27,791 bases of DNA, from NCBI GenBank assembly GCA_004151065.3, contig NWUY0304859060.1:1-27791 (forward strand). Reading direction: 5' to 3'. Under the pieces are notes generated by a model. The model was given only the letters and a program-made list of their open reading frames with translations, searched no databases and was not told where the DNA came from. This DNA is from Larix sibirica (lineage: Eukaryota > Streptophyta > Pinopsida > Pinales > Pinaceae). The position numbers were made by a program, and so were the translations under genes. How positions within the stretch are numbered: the stretch's first letter is position 1; each line of letters starts with the position of its first letter. Of the stretch, positions 10,789 through 22,300 are shown piece after piece.

Positions 10789-11830
10789 TTTAGTAGGAAA
10801 TGGATAGGATCTTGTGTAGCTACAACTATCCCCAAAACCTCTCATCCTGTTTATTATGAATATTTTATACCTATTTATTGTTGTAACTTGGTTTAGAAGT
10901 TGATATCTAAAATCATAGCATTCAGAATTAAGGAAAATCTCTCATATTGTGTCTCCAAGGAACAATTTGGATTTTGTCAAAAAGATAGATATTATTGGAT
11001 GATATTGGGGTTGCACAAGATGGTTTCCACTCTATTAAACCTAAGAAGATAAAAGCGTTGGTGCTAAAACTAGATCTCATGAAGGCTTATGACAGAGAGG
11101 ATTGGAATTTCCTCAGATTGGTGTTGTTGTAAATTGGGCTTCCTTTGGAAGCCACAAACTAGATTATGGCTTGTGTTTCCTCAAAAAATTTGCAATTTTG
11201 ATAAATGGGGCCCCTACACATTTTTTCCACAGCTCCAGGGGTTCGAGATAGTGTTACCCTCTATCTCCCCTCCTATTTTTGTTGTTGGTGGAAGGTTTGA
11301 GTAAGTTGATTGAAAAATTCAAATTGGAAGGTAGAATTGGGGGAGTTAAGCTTTCAGACATAATGAGAATTACACATATTCTCTTTGTAGATGATATCCT
11401 TTTATTTGGAAAGGGATCTTTTGGGTAGTGGTCTATTTTCAAAGAATTGCTTGTGTTTTTTTGTGAAGGCACAGGAATGGTCATTAGTTCCACAAAGTAC
11501 TCTTTTCTGGGAAATAGGGTGGATGAAGAAGAAAAAGCTCATATTCTAGGGATTCTCCCTTTCAAATGCATTCACTATATAAAGGATACAGATATTGGGG
11601 TATTATTTTAAAGCCTAATCTCTATACCAAAGAGGATCGGGGTTGGATGTTGAATAAAATTAACAAGAAGTTAGGGAGATGGACTTTCATGTGGTTGTAT
11701 TTTGGTAGTAGGCTCATTCTTACTAATTATGTCTTGAAAATTATTCTCGTGTACTATTTGTCTCTAGGAAAAGATTCCTTGATATATCATGTGTAAAATT
11801 AGAGAAAAGTGATTGCTCCTTCTATGGGGC
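10789..11830 (+). pseudogene. LINE reverse transcriptase relic (central and C-terminal RT)
   Basis: This is an L1-type RT fragment. It shows, in order, TTIPKTSHP (about 10827), PIYCCNLV-KLISKIIAFRI (the RPIS-CN-YK-ISKI block, about 10870), SKEQFGF, KALVLKLDLMKAYD (motif A, catalytic Asp codon at 11073), a GxRQG-like region around 11230, FVDDILLFG (motif C, 11384-11407, both Asp kept), then KINKKLGRW and LILTNYVLKIILVYY, typical of the segment after the RT core. Motif A lies in frame 3, motif C in frame 2 and the C-terminal part in frame 1, so there are at least two frameshifts plus many stops. It ends near 11830, before the expected ORF2 C-terminus. It may be the continuation of the LINE that breaks off at 5040, but a short overlap in content around the IPK block leaves room for a second copy. 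Confidence 0.8.
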
Positions 11831-12540
11831 GCAGTACTACCGCGTTATGCCAGTTATAGGGGCGCAGTAGTCTGAATTTATCCTTTTGCCTTGGATTTCG
11901 ACCTTCGAGGAGATTTTGTTGGGATTACCACCTTTGGTTCGATCCTAACTCCTTCTTTGTTTAGCTGGCTTGATCCACTAAACCCTCCATAGATCCACAC
12001 TTCTCTCTTGTTGGTTAACCTTCCCACATGCTATAAGAGAGAGGCCTTCCATGAGCCAAAGGGAGGACTTTTGGGGCATCAAACCTATGATCATAAACCT
12101 TTTGTGGAGATAGCTAGAGGAGGAAGCACTTGGAGCTGGAGGATTGGCTTGGACATCAAGCAACCTTTGTAAGCATTATCAAGTTTCCAATAAAGATAAC
12201 TTGTCTTTTTTCCCAATTTATGTATGTTTATTATGATTCAATTACATGATTTGTATCTAGCTAGATTTGGATTGTGACTTGTAATTCAAGGTACTTGGAG
12301 AATTGTATATGCTTGTATCTTGTCTCATCTTAACAGATTCATCATGAGGACTTCGAGATCTGGATTACAAGCAGGACAAACATCAGAGTAAAAGGTCAGT
12401 CATATTCTCTCATATTCTTCAATAATCAAATCTTGAAATACTTGTTTGATCTAGTATTCAAGATAGCATTTGTTTCATTTTTTTATTAGATTAGAGTTAT
12501 TTTATCCTGCTTTAACCTAAGAGGGCTTCTTTCTATCCAT
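11831..12540. other. Unassigned stretch after the LINE RT; short direct repeat at its left edge
   Basis: No coding motif was found on either strand. The left edge carries GGGGCGCAGTA twice (11826-11836 and 11859-11869, 33 bases apart), exactly where the LINE protein match ends. A polyadenylation-like AATAAAG lies near 12190 within TTTCCAATAAAGATAAC. The overall look, a transcript-like stretch with an AATAAA-type signal and no ORF, would fit a solo LTR or an untranslated region, but I cannot find its ends. Confidence 0.35.
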
Positions 12541-12544
12541 AGGA

Positions 12545-13555
12545 AGAAATCTCTACAACATTCCCTCAATGGGAATATTATTCTAGAGTAAGGTTCAATT
12601 GACCCTTCTAATAGATCACCCTTGACGATAATATTATGTTGGAGGAAGCATTGATGAACCCTTCCCCTAGCACCACTTTGATGAAAATATTAATCTAGAG
12701 GAAGAGTTGATCGAATCTTCCTCAATCTCCCCCTCTACGGTAATTCTATTGAGGAGTAAGATTCTATCAACCCTTCCTAAGGATCCTCTCAATAAGAGTT
12801 CTATGTATGAGTATGACTTATATAATCCTTCCCCACTTGTCCATAATTGGATCATCATCCTAGAGGAAATATTGATCAACCCTTCCCCACTTCTCCATAA
12901 TTGGATCATCATCCTAGAGGAAATATTGATCAACCCTTCCCCTCGTTCTCCCTTGACAATAATTATTTTCTAGAGAAAGGGTCAACCAACTTTGCCTTGA
13001 GTTCCCCATTAAGAACAATTCTATCATGGAGGAAGGGTTTACCATCCCTTCAATGAGATACCCTCTATGTGAGTTATATTTTGCGGGAAGAGTAATATGA
13101 CCCTTCCTTTTTCTCCCTCTATGAAAATACTTTTCTAGAGGAAGGGTCAATAGACCCTTATGTTACCCCCCCCTCCGTGATAACAATTCTATGCTATAGA
13201 AAGGATAAAATGAATCCTCCCCTATATCACCCTTAATGATAATATTATATAGGATGAAGGATCACTAGACTCTTCCCTTGGATTTCTCTCAACAATAATA
13301 CAATGTTGAAGGATCAATCGACCCTTCCCTGGCTCCCCCTCTAACGAGAATTATATGTTAAAGTAGGGGTCAATTGATCCTTTCCCTTATTTTACCTTAA
13401 TGGTAATATTATTTTGGTGGAAGGTTCGACTAACCTTTCCTTAGGGCCCTCTTCATCAATAGGAATATTTGGATGGTCCTTCTCAAATATCCAATCAATA
13501 AGAATATTGTGTTAGAAGAAGGGTTGATTGATCCTTTCCTAATCTCTCCTAGGTG
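12545..13555. repeat. Degenerate minisatellite, about 18 units of 54-57 bp with palindromic core
   Basis: The stretch can be split by eye into about 18 successive units. Each has the plan: AT-rich lead (for example TAATATTATT), CTAGAGGAAGGGTCAATTGACCC, TTCCC, then a pyrimidine-rich CTCCCTCTATGA. Two adjacent units are almost identical, giving an exact period of 54 (CCATAATTGG at 12841 and again at 12895). The core is an inverted repeat in many units, for instance AAGGGTC/GACCCTT at 13142-13159, AAGGTTCAATTGACCCTT at 12590-12607 and AAGGATCAATCGACCCTT at 13309-13326. Open frames on both strands here are by-products of the 54-base (18-codon) period. Confidence 0.8.
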
Positions 13556-14136
13556 CTTCACGGAAAGTATGGATGCACGAGTATTGATACCACCATACAT
13601 AATAAAGAGAACTATTAATATTGCGTAAATAATAAAATTTCCTAACTTATTGGTGTCATTTGGATTGTATGAATGTGCCATTTGTGGTGCATTGGATAAT
13701 ACAAGACACATTGATAGGTGTTGATGTGACCCCACAAGTGGAACAATAATAATAATAATATGTATCTTATCAGTGTGGAAATTTTTTGTAAGATGCATTT
13801 TTATGGTGTGCATGTTGTTAATCAACACCGTAGATGACATGTTTATGTTTTAAAGGATCATCAATTTTTTTTACACATTTTGTTTTAAAAAAATATCAAT
13901 TTCAATTTTTAATATATAAAAATGATCATTTATTCTAAATTGTTTATATATATGTGTGTGTGTGTGTGTGTGCACCTAATGAAATTTGTATGTCGATTAG
14001 AGAAAAAAATGATGATCATGATCAATGTAACAACAATAGTAGCAAGTCAAATTGTACAAAAAACTTGCTTCTTTGATATGTGAGTATGAAAAACCTAGGT
14101 GCTGGAAGTCTCACAAAAACCTGCATAAAGTTGTAG
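13556..14136. other. Non-coding spacer with simple repeats
   Basis: No gene seen. It contains a short AAT run (about 13743-13762) and a TATATA/TG dinucleotide microsatellite (about 13945-13972). The - strand open frame running from 13840 into the minisatellite shows no family resemblance and is rejected. Confidence 0.5.
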
Positions 14137-16124
14137 TTGCATCGGATTAATCTGGTGCTTGGAGAAGATGTTGTTATGAGTGATGTAGTTACCCTTTTAG
14201 ATACAGTTGTGGTCGGTCATTTTGCAGGGAGGAATATAGGTATCCATACCCTGAAGGGGTGGCTTGGAACTCATTGGTCCAACATTCTTGTATATTCTCC
14301 AAATTTATTTGTTCTAGCAAAGGGTTGGGTGGGTTCCCTTTCGAAGACTAGTGCAGACACATATGTTTTTTTTTCTGGGGTATGTTCCTAGGGCTTAGTG
14401 ATTTTGAAGCTTAAATGTTGGTATCCTTCTTTTGATGCAAAACATGACAAAAAATACTCCATGCCTATTTAGATTCTTCTTCTTGGTATTCTATGAGAGC
14501 TATGGGATGACCAAATATTTTCTCTAATAGGGAACTGGAGTATGGGTCCTACATTCAAGAAGATATGATTTTTTTATCTCCAAGATAATAACTATGGCAC
14601 GAAACTTGGTTAATGTTGATGTAAGGGATAGGTTAGAAGTAGATTTATCTATCAATAAAAGTGACTCGTCCATTATCCAAAAGTTGGATTACACTGGGGT
14701 GACCTTGTGACTATATCAGATGTCATAATCATGGACATCTTGTGAAATCATGCCCTCTTCCCTTTCATCATTTTGCTGAAAGGTCTCCACTCATGAAATA
14801 TATTTATTTGCAATTGGGTGTGGAAGAGGGTTTGGATATTTCTCATTTGGTGATGGATCCCCCTAGGTTTTCTTTAGTCATTTTCTTGGAATTTGTCTTC
14901 TCATGAAAGATATTTCTCTATAGTTGGGTGTGTATGTGGGTATGTATATTTCTCTGCATTCAGTGACGTAGTCCCCTAGGGTTTCTTCTGGTCATGAGGA
15001 GACCTTTCTTTGGTGGGGTTCAAAAATTTTGTGGATGTTATCTCTCCTACATTGGTCTATAATGGTCCATTCCCCCATGTTTCTACAACTCCTTATGGTA
15101 TTTATCTGAGGGTCTATGATATAATGAATTCTAATTTACCTAGTCTTGGGTTCAATGAGGATATGAAGGTCCCTCATCCAATCGAGGATTTTTAGACTTC
15201 ATGTGTTTTGGGGATGGACATAGTCCTCTCTGGTGGTAGCGCTTCGAGAGGAGCACTATTTCCTACACATAATACTAATATGGATATGGATTTATTATCT
15301 GGGTCTAAGGAGTTCTTGCTTGGTTTAGAGGAGTCCATTGTTTCTATGATTTTGAGCCAACACTCAAATATGGTTGCAACTAACGTTTGGATCTCGGGAT
15401 TTGCTTATCATGACACTTTTAAGTCATTCCAGCAGTAGTTCAAGGGTCCTGGTATGCCTTTTTTCAATTTCTCGTCTCATGTGCATGATGTGGGTTCTAT
15501 GGTTGCATCATAACTTGGAGTGACTTTTGATTTGGTCCATGGGGGTTTATTACCTGGGGTTCACAACTCTTTCCAGCTATTTTTTCTTCATTATATGCAC
15601 CTATGGTTATTCCAATGGCTATTTTGGGTAGTATTTCTCTTAAGGGAACTGATGCACCTATTGAAGATGTGTTAAACTCCCCTAGGGAGCAGTCTAGGAG
15701 CATAGACTACTCTGTTGTTTATACATCTTCCTCATTTTTTTTGGTTTATGGAACTGATTTTTCTATGCCTCCTATAGAGGACTCACATATCGAGGAGGTT
15801 GTTCATGATTCTTCTATAGATCATACTCCCATAATGCCTTTAAAGACTTTGTTGAACTTTGATTATGGACATAAGCATGGATTTGTCATTGATCCTCTTG
15901 GATACTTTCTAAGGCCCAGTAATCCTTTTTGTTCCATTTTAGTGGATGGGATTCATGGAGGTCTCTTATGGAGCCTCTCTCCCAAATTATCTTATATGCT
16001 AAGGGGTTCTAAATATACACTATCTCATGCGATGGAACATGTGGTCTTGGATGCTCATGCAAGTCATCATCATTCTATAAAGGGGTCCCTTAGAGAAGGA
16101 AAATCTTGTTTTCTACCCATGTGA
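14137..16124 (+). pseudogene. Second LINE ORF1-type relic (DUF4283-like plus zinc knuckle and variable tail)
   Basis: The N-terminal part (14137-14560) reads VVVGHFAGRNIGIHTLKGW, LFVLAKGWVGSL, YPSFDAKHDKKYSMP and ELWDDQIFSLIGN, the course of a plant LINE DUF4283 domain. After a one-base shift, QKLDYTG (about 14678) leads into the knuckle at 14707-14754, RCHNHGHLVKSC, with the C-x4-H-x4-C part complete. The first Cys of the C-x2-C pair is Tyr (codon at 14713). The tail (15010-16124) is long and variable, with open segments at 15010-15195, 15208-15438 and, in another frame, 15603-16124. The order matches the ORF1 at 1556-3409, so both are the same kind of protein. No endonuclease or RT follows. 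The tail assignment rests mainly on position. Confidence 0.62.
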
Positions 16125-17225
16125 TGTGTGTTTTTGAGTTTTTTTCTATAGGCACTTGGGGCTTCCCTCAATGAATTGGCCCTAACTGGATTGTTGTAGC
16201 TCTTTATAAGTTTTTTTATGTTTCAAGATTCAAAGTCTTGGTACTATTGAGGTTTTTATCTCGTTCATAATTTTTGGGAAAGGATTTAGGTTCTTTATTA
16301 ACTATTTTTATATGTACTATGTAGTTTTAGGACTCAAAAATCATTTCTTTAGTGTTGGATATAGAGATATTTTCAGAGTTTCATCATTTTTTTTTTTTTG
16401 TATCCTCCAAGCAGTGTTATAAGATGATGTATTTGATGGATGGCTATTTCCTGGGTGAAGGTGTTTTTATTATATTACAATGAAACTTTGATTTATTTTC
16501 TAAGGAAAAAAAGACAACATGTACAACTTTATATATTTTGTGAGGCTGGAGAAAGAGAGAGATATTTGTACCCTCAACATATTACAACATATAATTATTT
16601 TCTTTTAAGGAATTTTTTCCTCTTCAAATAAAATGAGGAGGCTACATCCCTCTAGTTGAACATGTTCTTGTTGATGGAGTCGAGCTTCCATTGGGATCAT
16701 GCTAGGTAGGTATTAAGGGTTGATCCCAATCTATAGTACTAGTGGATAGAGGAGGATATTTACTTCATTTCTAGATTGTCCAAGAGAGGGGGTGATTTTT
16801 CCTCATTTCTTAATATCCCTCCTGGCATTATGAGAAAGGGTTATATTGCATACATGTAGATATATGTCCATGTGGACATCACAAATAATGGAAAATGTAG
16901 ATTGATAGTGTCTAGTTGTGGTTAAGTGCATTAAATGTACATGAGTTAGTTGCATGCCTCTTATCATTGCAATAGTGGTACACTATACCTCTAATGTGAA
17001 GTACATTAATTAACCTCTATTGCACCATCTAGATTCTTTACTTCATAAGTGTAGATTGATTAGGTGGCCTACAATTATTTTGAACACTTTTGTTTTTCTC
17101 TAGATCGTTGTCTTTCTAAGTTTGATTAGAGGACGGTATTCCCTTTTTATGCATATTTATTTACTTTACCTTTTAATAGGTTTATGACCACTCAATTTAC
17201 ATTCAACTACCTCCCTCTTATGTTG
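16125..17225. other. AT-rich stretch without a recognisable gene
   Basis: This lies directly after the ORF1-type relic, where an endonuclease would be expected. None is visible in any frame. A T-run lies near 16388-16400. I saw no terminal repeats and no RNA gene. Confidence 0.45.
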
Positions 17226-18340
17226 ATGATTGATTTTCTATATGCACATGTATGGGTTTATGGTTCCTAAGAAGGACCATCCAAAGTTCCCTTGTAACTT
17301 TAGTCCATTGGTATTGGAGATTCTAGCCCATGAGGAATATCACACCTTGGATATTGTATAATACCCATATGGAGGTTTAGACTACAAAATATCTGTGAAC
17401 ATTCCATTTATCTTAGTTGGGACTCTAGATGCTAGAGGTAATGATATCATTATGTTTTTATTAATATAGTTTCATGTGTTTTTGCCTTATTTAATGCACA
17501 TGTATTTTATTGTAAGGTTTAAAAATATATATCTAATTATTATTGTGTACTAATCTATAGATGTTGGCACATATGTTGGAGCATGCCTCCCCAATAGGAT
17601 GAGGACATGGATGAGGATAATGGGCTACCTTAGATATACAGACCTACCTTGTGATGTAGGAAAATTTGCAGATTATGTTAAGTAATGATGGATCAAATAT
17701 GTGCAGCGATGGCTCAAAATGGAATTGTCCCTATGCAATGTAGCATGATCATATGCGACCTTGATCCTAACATTAATATTATTGACCCTTTTGCATAGTA
17801 TGGTGGCAGTGATGTGCAATGATGTCAATGTAGACAACGTAATCAAGAGGTTAAGGGATGACCAGTTCCATTGTTCTTATTATTAATATTATCATTCTAA
17901 GAATTCCCTTTATCCATTTTCACCATGTCCTCCTTTATAATATAACCTACTACTATCTCCTCCTATATGAGACAACCAACCATTGTCTACTTCTCCACTA
18001 GACAAGTGACAACCATATCCTCCTCCATAAGATGATAAACCACAATAGTCTCCTCCAGGAGTTTCTTGACCACCATTTCCTTGTGCAATAGTTGATTGAA
18101 CAACATCTCATCCTCCATGAGATAACCAAAGACCATCTCCACCTCCAACTATGAAATACACTACACTCATTGATGATATAAACTCTATGGTCACAGTAGG
18201 TGATATAATCTCTAATGGAGAGAAATACTAGATGCTACATTCTACATTTTTATCTAGCAAAGGTATTGATGCCTTTAGCTCTTTTTGTCTAGGTAATGAC
18301 AATGCATGTGACGTTGGTTTTAGACCTATCTTATAATAGT
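17226..18340 (+). pseudogene. Weak coding traces, including a proline-rich segment; family unknown
   Basis: Two traces stand out against the background. Around 17245-17370 a frame reads KKDHPKFPCNFSPLVLEIL then AHEEYHTLDIV, with normal amino acid composition. At about 17925-18335 a + strand frame has repeated SPP/PPP-D-QP units (DNQPLS, DKQPYPPP, DDKPQ, RPSPPPT with stops between), then a stop-free 37-codon stretch (MKYTTLIDDINSMVTVGDI and on), then LSSKGIDAFSSFCLG. The regular spacing of CCTCC-type triplets suggests a decayed proline-rich protein. I cannot assign either trace to a family, and they may be unrelated to each other. Confidence 0.25.
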
Positions 18341-18371
18341 TGTTGATTGCATGTATACATTTTATGGTTGT

Positions 18372-18455
18372 GATATATATATATGTGTGTGTGTGTACAC
18401 ACACACACACACATACATACATACATGCATGCATACATACATACATATATATATA
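18372..18455. repeat. Compound palindromic microsatellite (TA)n(TG)n(AC)n(ATAC)n(TA)n
   Basis: TA, TG, AC, then ATAC/ATGC tetranucleotide runs and again TA follow each other without a break. The TG and AC runs meet at GTAC (18395-18398) and form a perfect 26-base palindrome (18384-18409). Open frames rich in Cys/Val/His/Thr on both strands here are artefacts of the repeat. Confidence 0.9.
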
Positions 18456-18479
18456 CCCCTTTTTATTTTCATTTAAATA

Positions 18480-19315
18480 TTGTTGTTGTTATCGGCTACA
18501 TACCGCCCCTTCAGGATTCATTTAAAAGGGCCCTACATCCGTTGAAGGAGTGGACGGCCCACCCACCACTTGTCATCATAGAAGAAGATACCACCTTAGG
18601 TAGGCACCACCAACTTCTATGCCTCCAATTTTAGCTTTCCATTTTCATTTTGAAATCAGTGCATGTGTTTGGGAATGGCCCTAGGGTTTTGGAGAGTCTT
18701 TAAGCCCTTCTTGTGGGGAGAAAATTCCTTTGCACTCCCTAGCGGCTAGGGTTTTTTCATTTTTTTCCTTGCAATAAATCTTCATTTCCCTAGCCTCATG
18801 CATCGAAATTGGGTGGATGGGATATTTATCGGTCACTCGTTTCATCAAAGACCTCGTAACTGTTCACCAAACAAATCCACCATAAATAAGCAAGAGAGAT
18901 CTAGGGCCCTCTAAGTTTAATTTCTTCCTGCCATCTCAGCCTCGACAAACTCCGTTAAGCAAGTGAATTTTTCACCCTGTCTTTCTTCCCCTCCTACTCG
19001 TGGAATAGTACTGTGTACCAAGATCCTAACTCGAGATGGGGTATAGGTCCACCGTTTCTAGGGTTTTGTCTTAGCCAAAGAGTCCATATGGTGTTTAAAT
19101 GTGCAGTTGTCTCAAGAAGACCAGTGTATTTTAGGGCTTGATCTCAACATAGATACTCTCCAGAAAACTATAACTAATGTGGAAGGAACTACAAGAGTGA
19201 AAAAAAGATTAAATTGGTTATTTTGTTTGCATTGATATATGTTTCACTGTTGTAGTTTCATAACCTATATTTCATGGACAATGATACTACTTCCTATAAC
19301 TTGCAGGAACAGACC
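18480..19315 (+). promoter_or_regulatory. Leader/promoter-like region before the + strand relic gene
   Basis: No coding signal, but less AT-rich than the surroundings, and with three CTAGGGTTTT-type strings (about 18680, 18745 and 19057) like the telo-box (AAACCCTA complement) often found in plant promoters and 5' leaders. Just before the start codon at 19316 stands TATAACTTGCAG (to about 19305), a good-looking plant 3' splice site. Possible donors are CTTAGGTAGG near 18597 and CTCGTAACT near 18855. A leader intron is therefore possible. All regulatory readings are inference. Confidence 0.3.
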
Positions 19316-22300
19316 ATGTCTCGCTGAAAGACTTGGATACAAGCAAATACCATCCAAGAAGTTTCATCTGATGATGAGATGACAGAAGAAGCACAAACAC
19401 CCACTGTCCTCTTGCAATTCAATGACGCAAAGAACACCACTAGAGCCGATCCTGAGTACCGATGGGGCGAGTTGTATCATTTGTTTCGGGCAGAAGAATA
19501 CCAATCGGTAAGCATAGACAAGATCTCGTTGTTCAAGAACACAAGAAGGTATGGGATTCATAAGTCAGCAGCAAGACCATAATTTTTCCCCTACACAGAG
19601 ATAGTGGAGTGGATCCTTCCTGGCACTGATGCGAAGAGGCGCATTATCAAGAATGCAACAGGGGAACCCATAGCCTCTTTCAAGCCAAATACCATGATAA
19701 AGTACTATAGGTTCCGAACACCATAGGTAAATTTTCCAGACGAATGGATGTGGTCAATTCATCTCAATTATATAACCTTCATTAAGCAAGCTTGGCTCCT
19801 AGACAAGCAATTTCTCCAAAATGAGAATGGCACATATAACACCAAGTCACTGAGGAAATGCTACAGGATGGATGCATCCCTCTTATGTCAGTTATACAAA
19901 GAAGTGGATGTAGCACATTTCAAGATTGATTGGTCCCCTGATGTATTACGTCATTGTTCATGGTGCAAGGTTCAATTGGTCTGGCATCCTCTAGATGAAC
20001 ATGGAGGAGGTGGTGTTGAAAGCACAAGATGGGTTTTTCAAGCAACAACCAGACTTCTAGATGTCCTCCTATCTCATAGATTCATTCTGCACATCGAATC
20101 AATTTCCAGGTATGGGATGGCACTAGGTCCCCGGGGAAACCCCCATACATGTATGTTGCCAAGTTCTTTGGGCCCAAAAGCACATTAGTAATTACAAGAA
20201 TATCTATGAGGAATTTAATAGGCCTTTATATACATTCATACATGGGACCCTGATGAAGTGTATGTCAGATAACGGCATCAGCACATTGATGCAACTAGGC
20301 GAATCATACTTGACTAAAGAGGGCACTTATTTGCGGATATATGGAGGCTCAAAAGGTCCCAATATTATGCCTAAGTATGTTATAGACTTTGTGGTCCTCA
20401 ATGAGATAGCTCATCAAATTTTTATAGATGGGATTGGGTCTGCCCTCAACAATACCAAGAAGGAATCATGGCCACCTTTTCCAGTCATAGTTGGGGCTTA
20501 TAGATTTGTGAAAGTGAAAGAATCCATTGAACTAACCCAAGGATTGGAAAGATATAATTTTGGGCAATCACAATACAAAAGGAATGATCATAAAGGGAAA
20601 ATAGTAAATCATTGTGCGATCGTGAAGTATCACTAGCCTTATAAGCATGATCAATGTGCGGAAGAAGAAGTGTACACACGGGTCCAGACCTTGGAGGACC
20701 TAGCAAAAAATGTTGTGATGGGGAAAAGCATCAAAGGGGGTTCTTCTGGAAAAGAAGCCACCTAGGAAATAGTCCAGAAAGAAATGCAAGGAGAACAGCA
20801 GAAAATCCCAGAATGGAGGGCTACAAAGATCACAGAGAGAGAAAACAAAAAGAAATCTAAATATAAGGCCCAAAAGTTCTAAGAACAAAAGAAATATGAG
20901 GAGAGAGCTCATGCATAATCCCTCGCTAGAAAAGAAGAAGAAGAAAAAGGTAAACAATAAGAACTGTATAAAAGGGTTGAAGAACAAAAGGGGCACGAGG
21001 AAACCCATAAGAAGGTAGAAGAGGAACAAGATCAGTTAGAGGGAATGCAAGAAAGTGGGATACAACACATGGATATCGACGTGCCCACCACTAGCGTTGA
21101 GATCCCACTTACCGGAGGACATTTCCCTTAAAAGGAGTTTGGAATTGTGATGTACAACCCCTCCAAAGCGGGGTCAGTAGCTAAACTAAGTTCCTATGAG
21201 TTCAACCCAAGCAAGAAGAAAATTGTATGGAATACAGAAAAGAGGCTTAATATCGTTGCACAACCCAAGATGGTCATCACTCAGGAGGACCTTCTACTTG
21301 AAAACACTGGAAAAGAACCTAAATCCATATCATATATCAATGTGGCCACCGCTATGGCAATAAAAGATAACATAAATAAACTTACCAAGTGGAAGATCAC
21401 CTCCCAGAGGCTAGGAGAGCAGGTGTAGAACTAAGGCATGATAATTATGCCCTGCAAGTGGAGAAGAGGACGCTATAAATCTTAGCTCAAGGCCTACAAA
21501 AGGATAAAGATGCACTAGAGGTTAAGGTTAATGAGCTTGAGAGAATCCGAGCAACCATGGTGACTCAAATAGAGAGCTTGCAGCATAAGAAGGATGCAGT
21601 GGCCATAGAGGTAGAAACCTCCAAAGATGAAAAATAGAGTCTATCATGGTTCTAGGAATACGTCGTTGCTTTACAAGAAGAATATCTTCGCATCTAGGAG
21701 CAAGTCATGGAGCAATTTTTTGAGGTTCAAAAGGCAGCAATCAAGCTCCAAGCTATACGGGCCAGAACTCAAGAGAGTAATCAAAATATGATAGAGATTA
21801 AATCCAGGTTGAAAGACATCATAGCATGGAAGCAAGAGAACACATCCATTCCCCCTTATATTTCCAAGAAAATTGTGGAGGAGATTCAAGTCAATTGTTC
21901 CACCCTAGGTAGATACCAAAAAGTAGGGACAACTTTGTTGAAGGACATTGTTGCGTCACTCAAGAAATGCCAAAACCTACATCCTACGATCGAAAGGGTA
22001 TTTGAAAGGTGTACATTGCCTCCTATGGGGACTCTAGAGTGGCCCATTCCCAAGGAGCAATGATTGGTTGAGATTAGGACTATCAAATTAGAAGACATTG
22101 AAGCAATTAAAAATGTATCTCAAGTCACTGCGCAGGCATTGCGTGATCAGATTGAGACACCTACCAAGAAATCTCAACTCATGAAAACTTGCCACAGCAT
22201 AGTCACCAAGGGATTGAACACAATATCGAGGGAGGTGGTAAATCATGAAGTTTATTTATGGTTGATTGAACCAAGGCAATTAAATGTTATTATTTATGAA

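Noticed and set aside
12667-12973. Open frames of 88 codons on both strands with repeated residues (NPSPLLHNWIIILEEILI type)
   Set aside because: They follow from the 54-base period (18 codons) of the minisatellite and have no family resemblance.
12545-13555. CRISPR-like array
   Set aside because: Units are degenerate throughout with no constant repeat and unique spacers, and all other content is plant retroelement sequence. It is a minisatellite.
13430-13840. 136-codon - strand open frame
   Set aside because: It starts in spacer DNA and runs into the minisatellite. No motif, and the composition follows the AT-rich DNA.
18228-18634. Frames rich in Cys/Val/His/Thr/Tyr over the microsatellite
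   Set aside because: Translation of TG/AC and ATAC repeats, not protein.
20700-21029. 109-codon - strand frame rich in Phe/Leu, looking like membrane segments
   Set aside because: It is the antisense shadow of the Lys/Glu-rich stretch of the + strand relic gene (AAG/GAA read backwards gives CTT/TTC).
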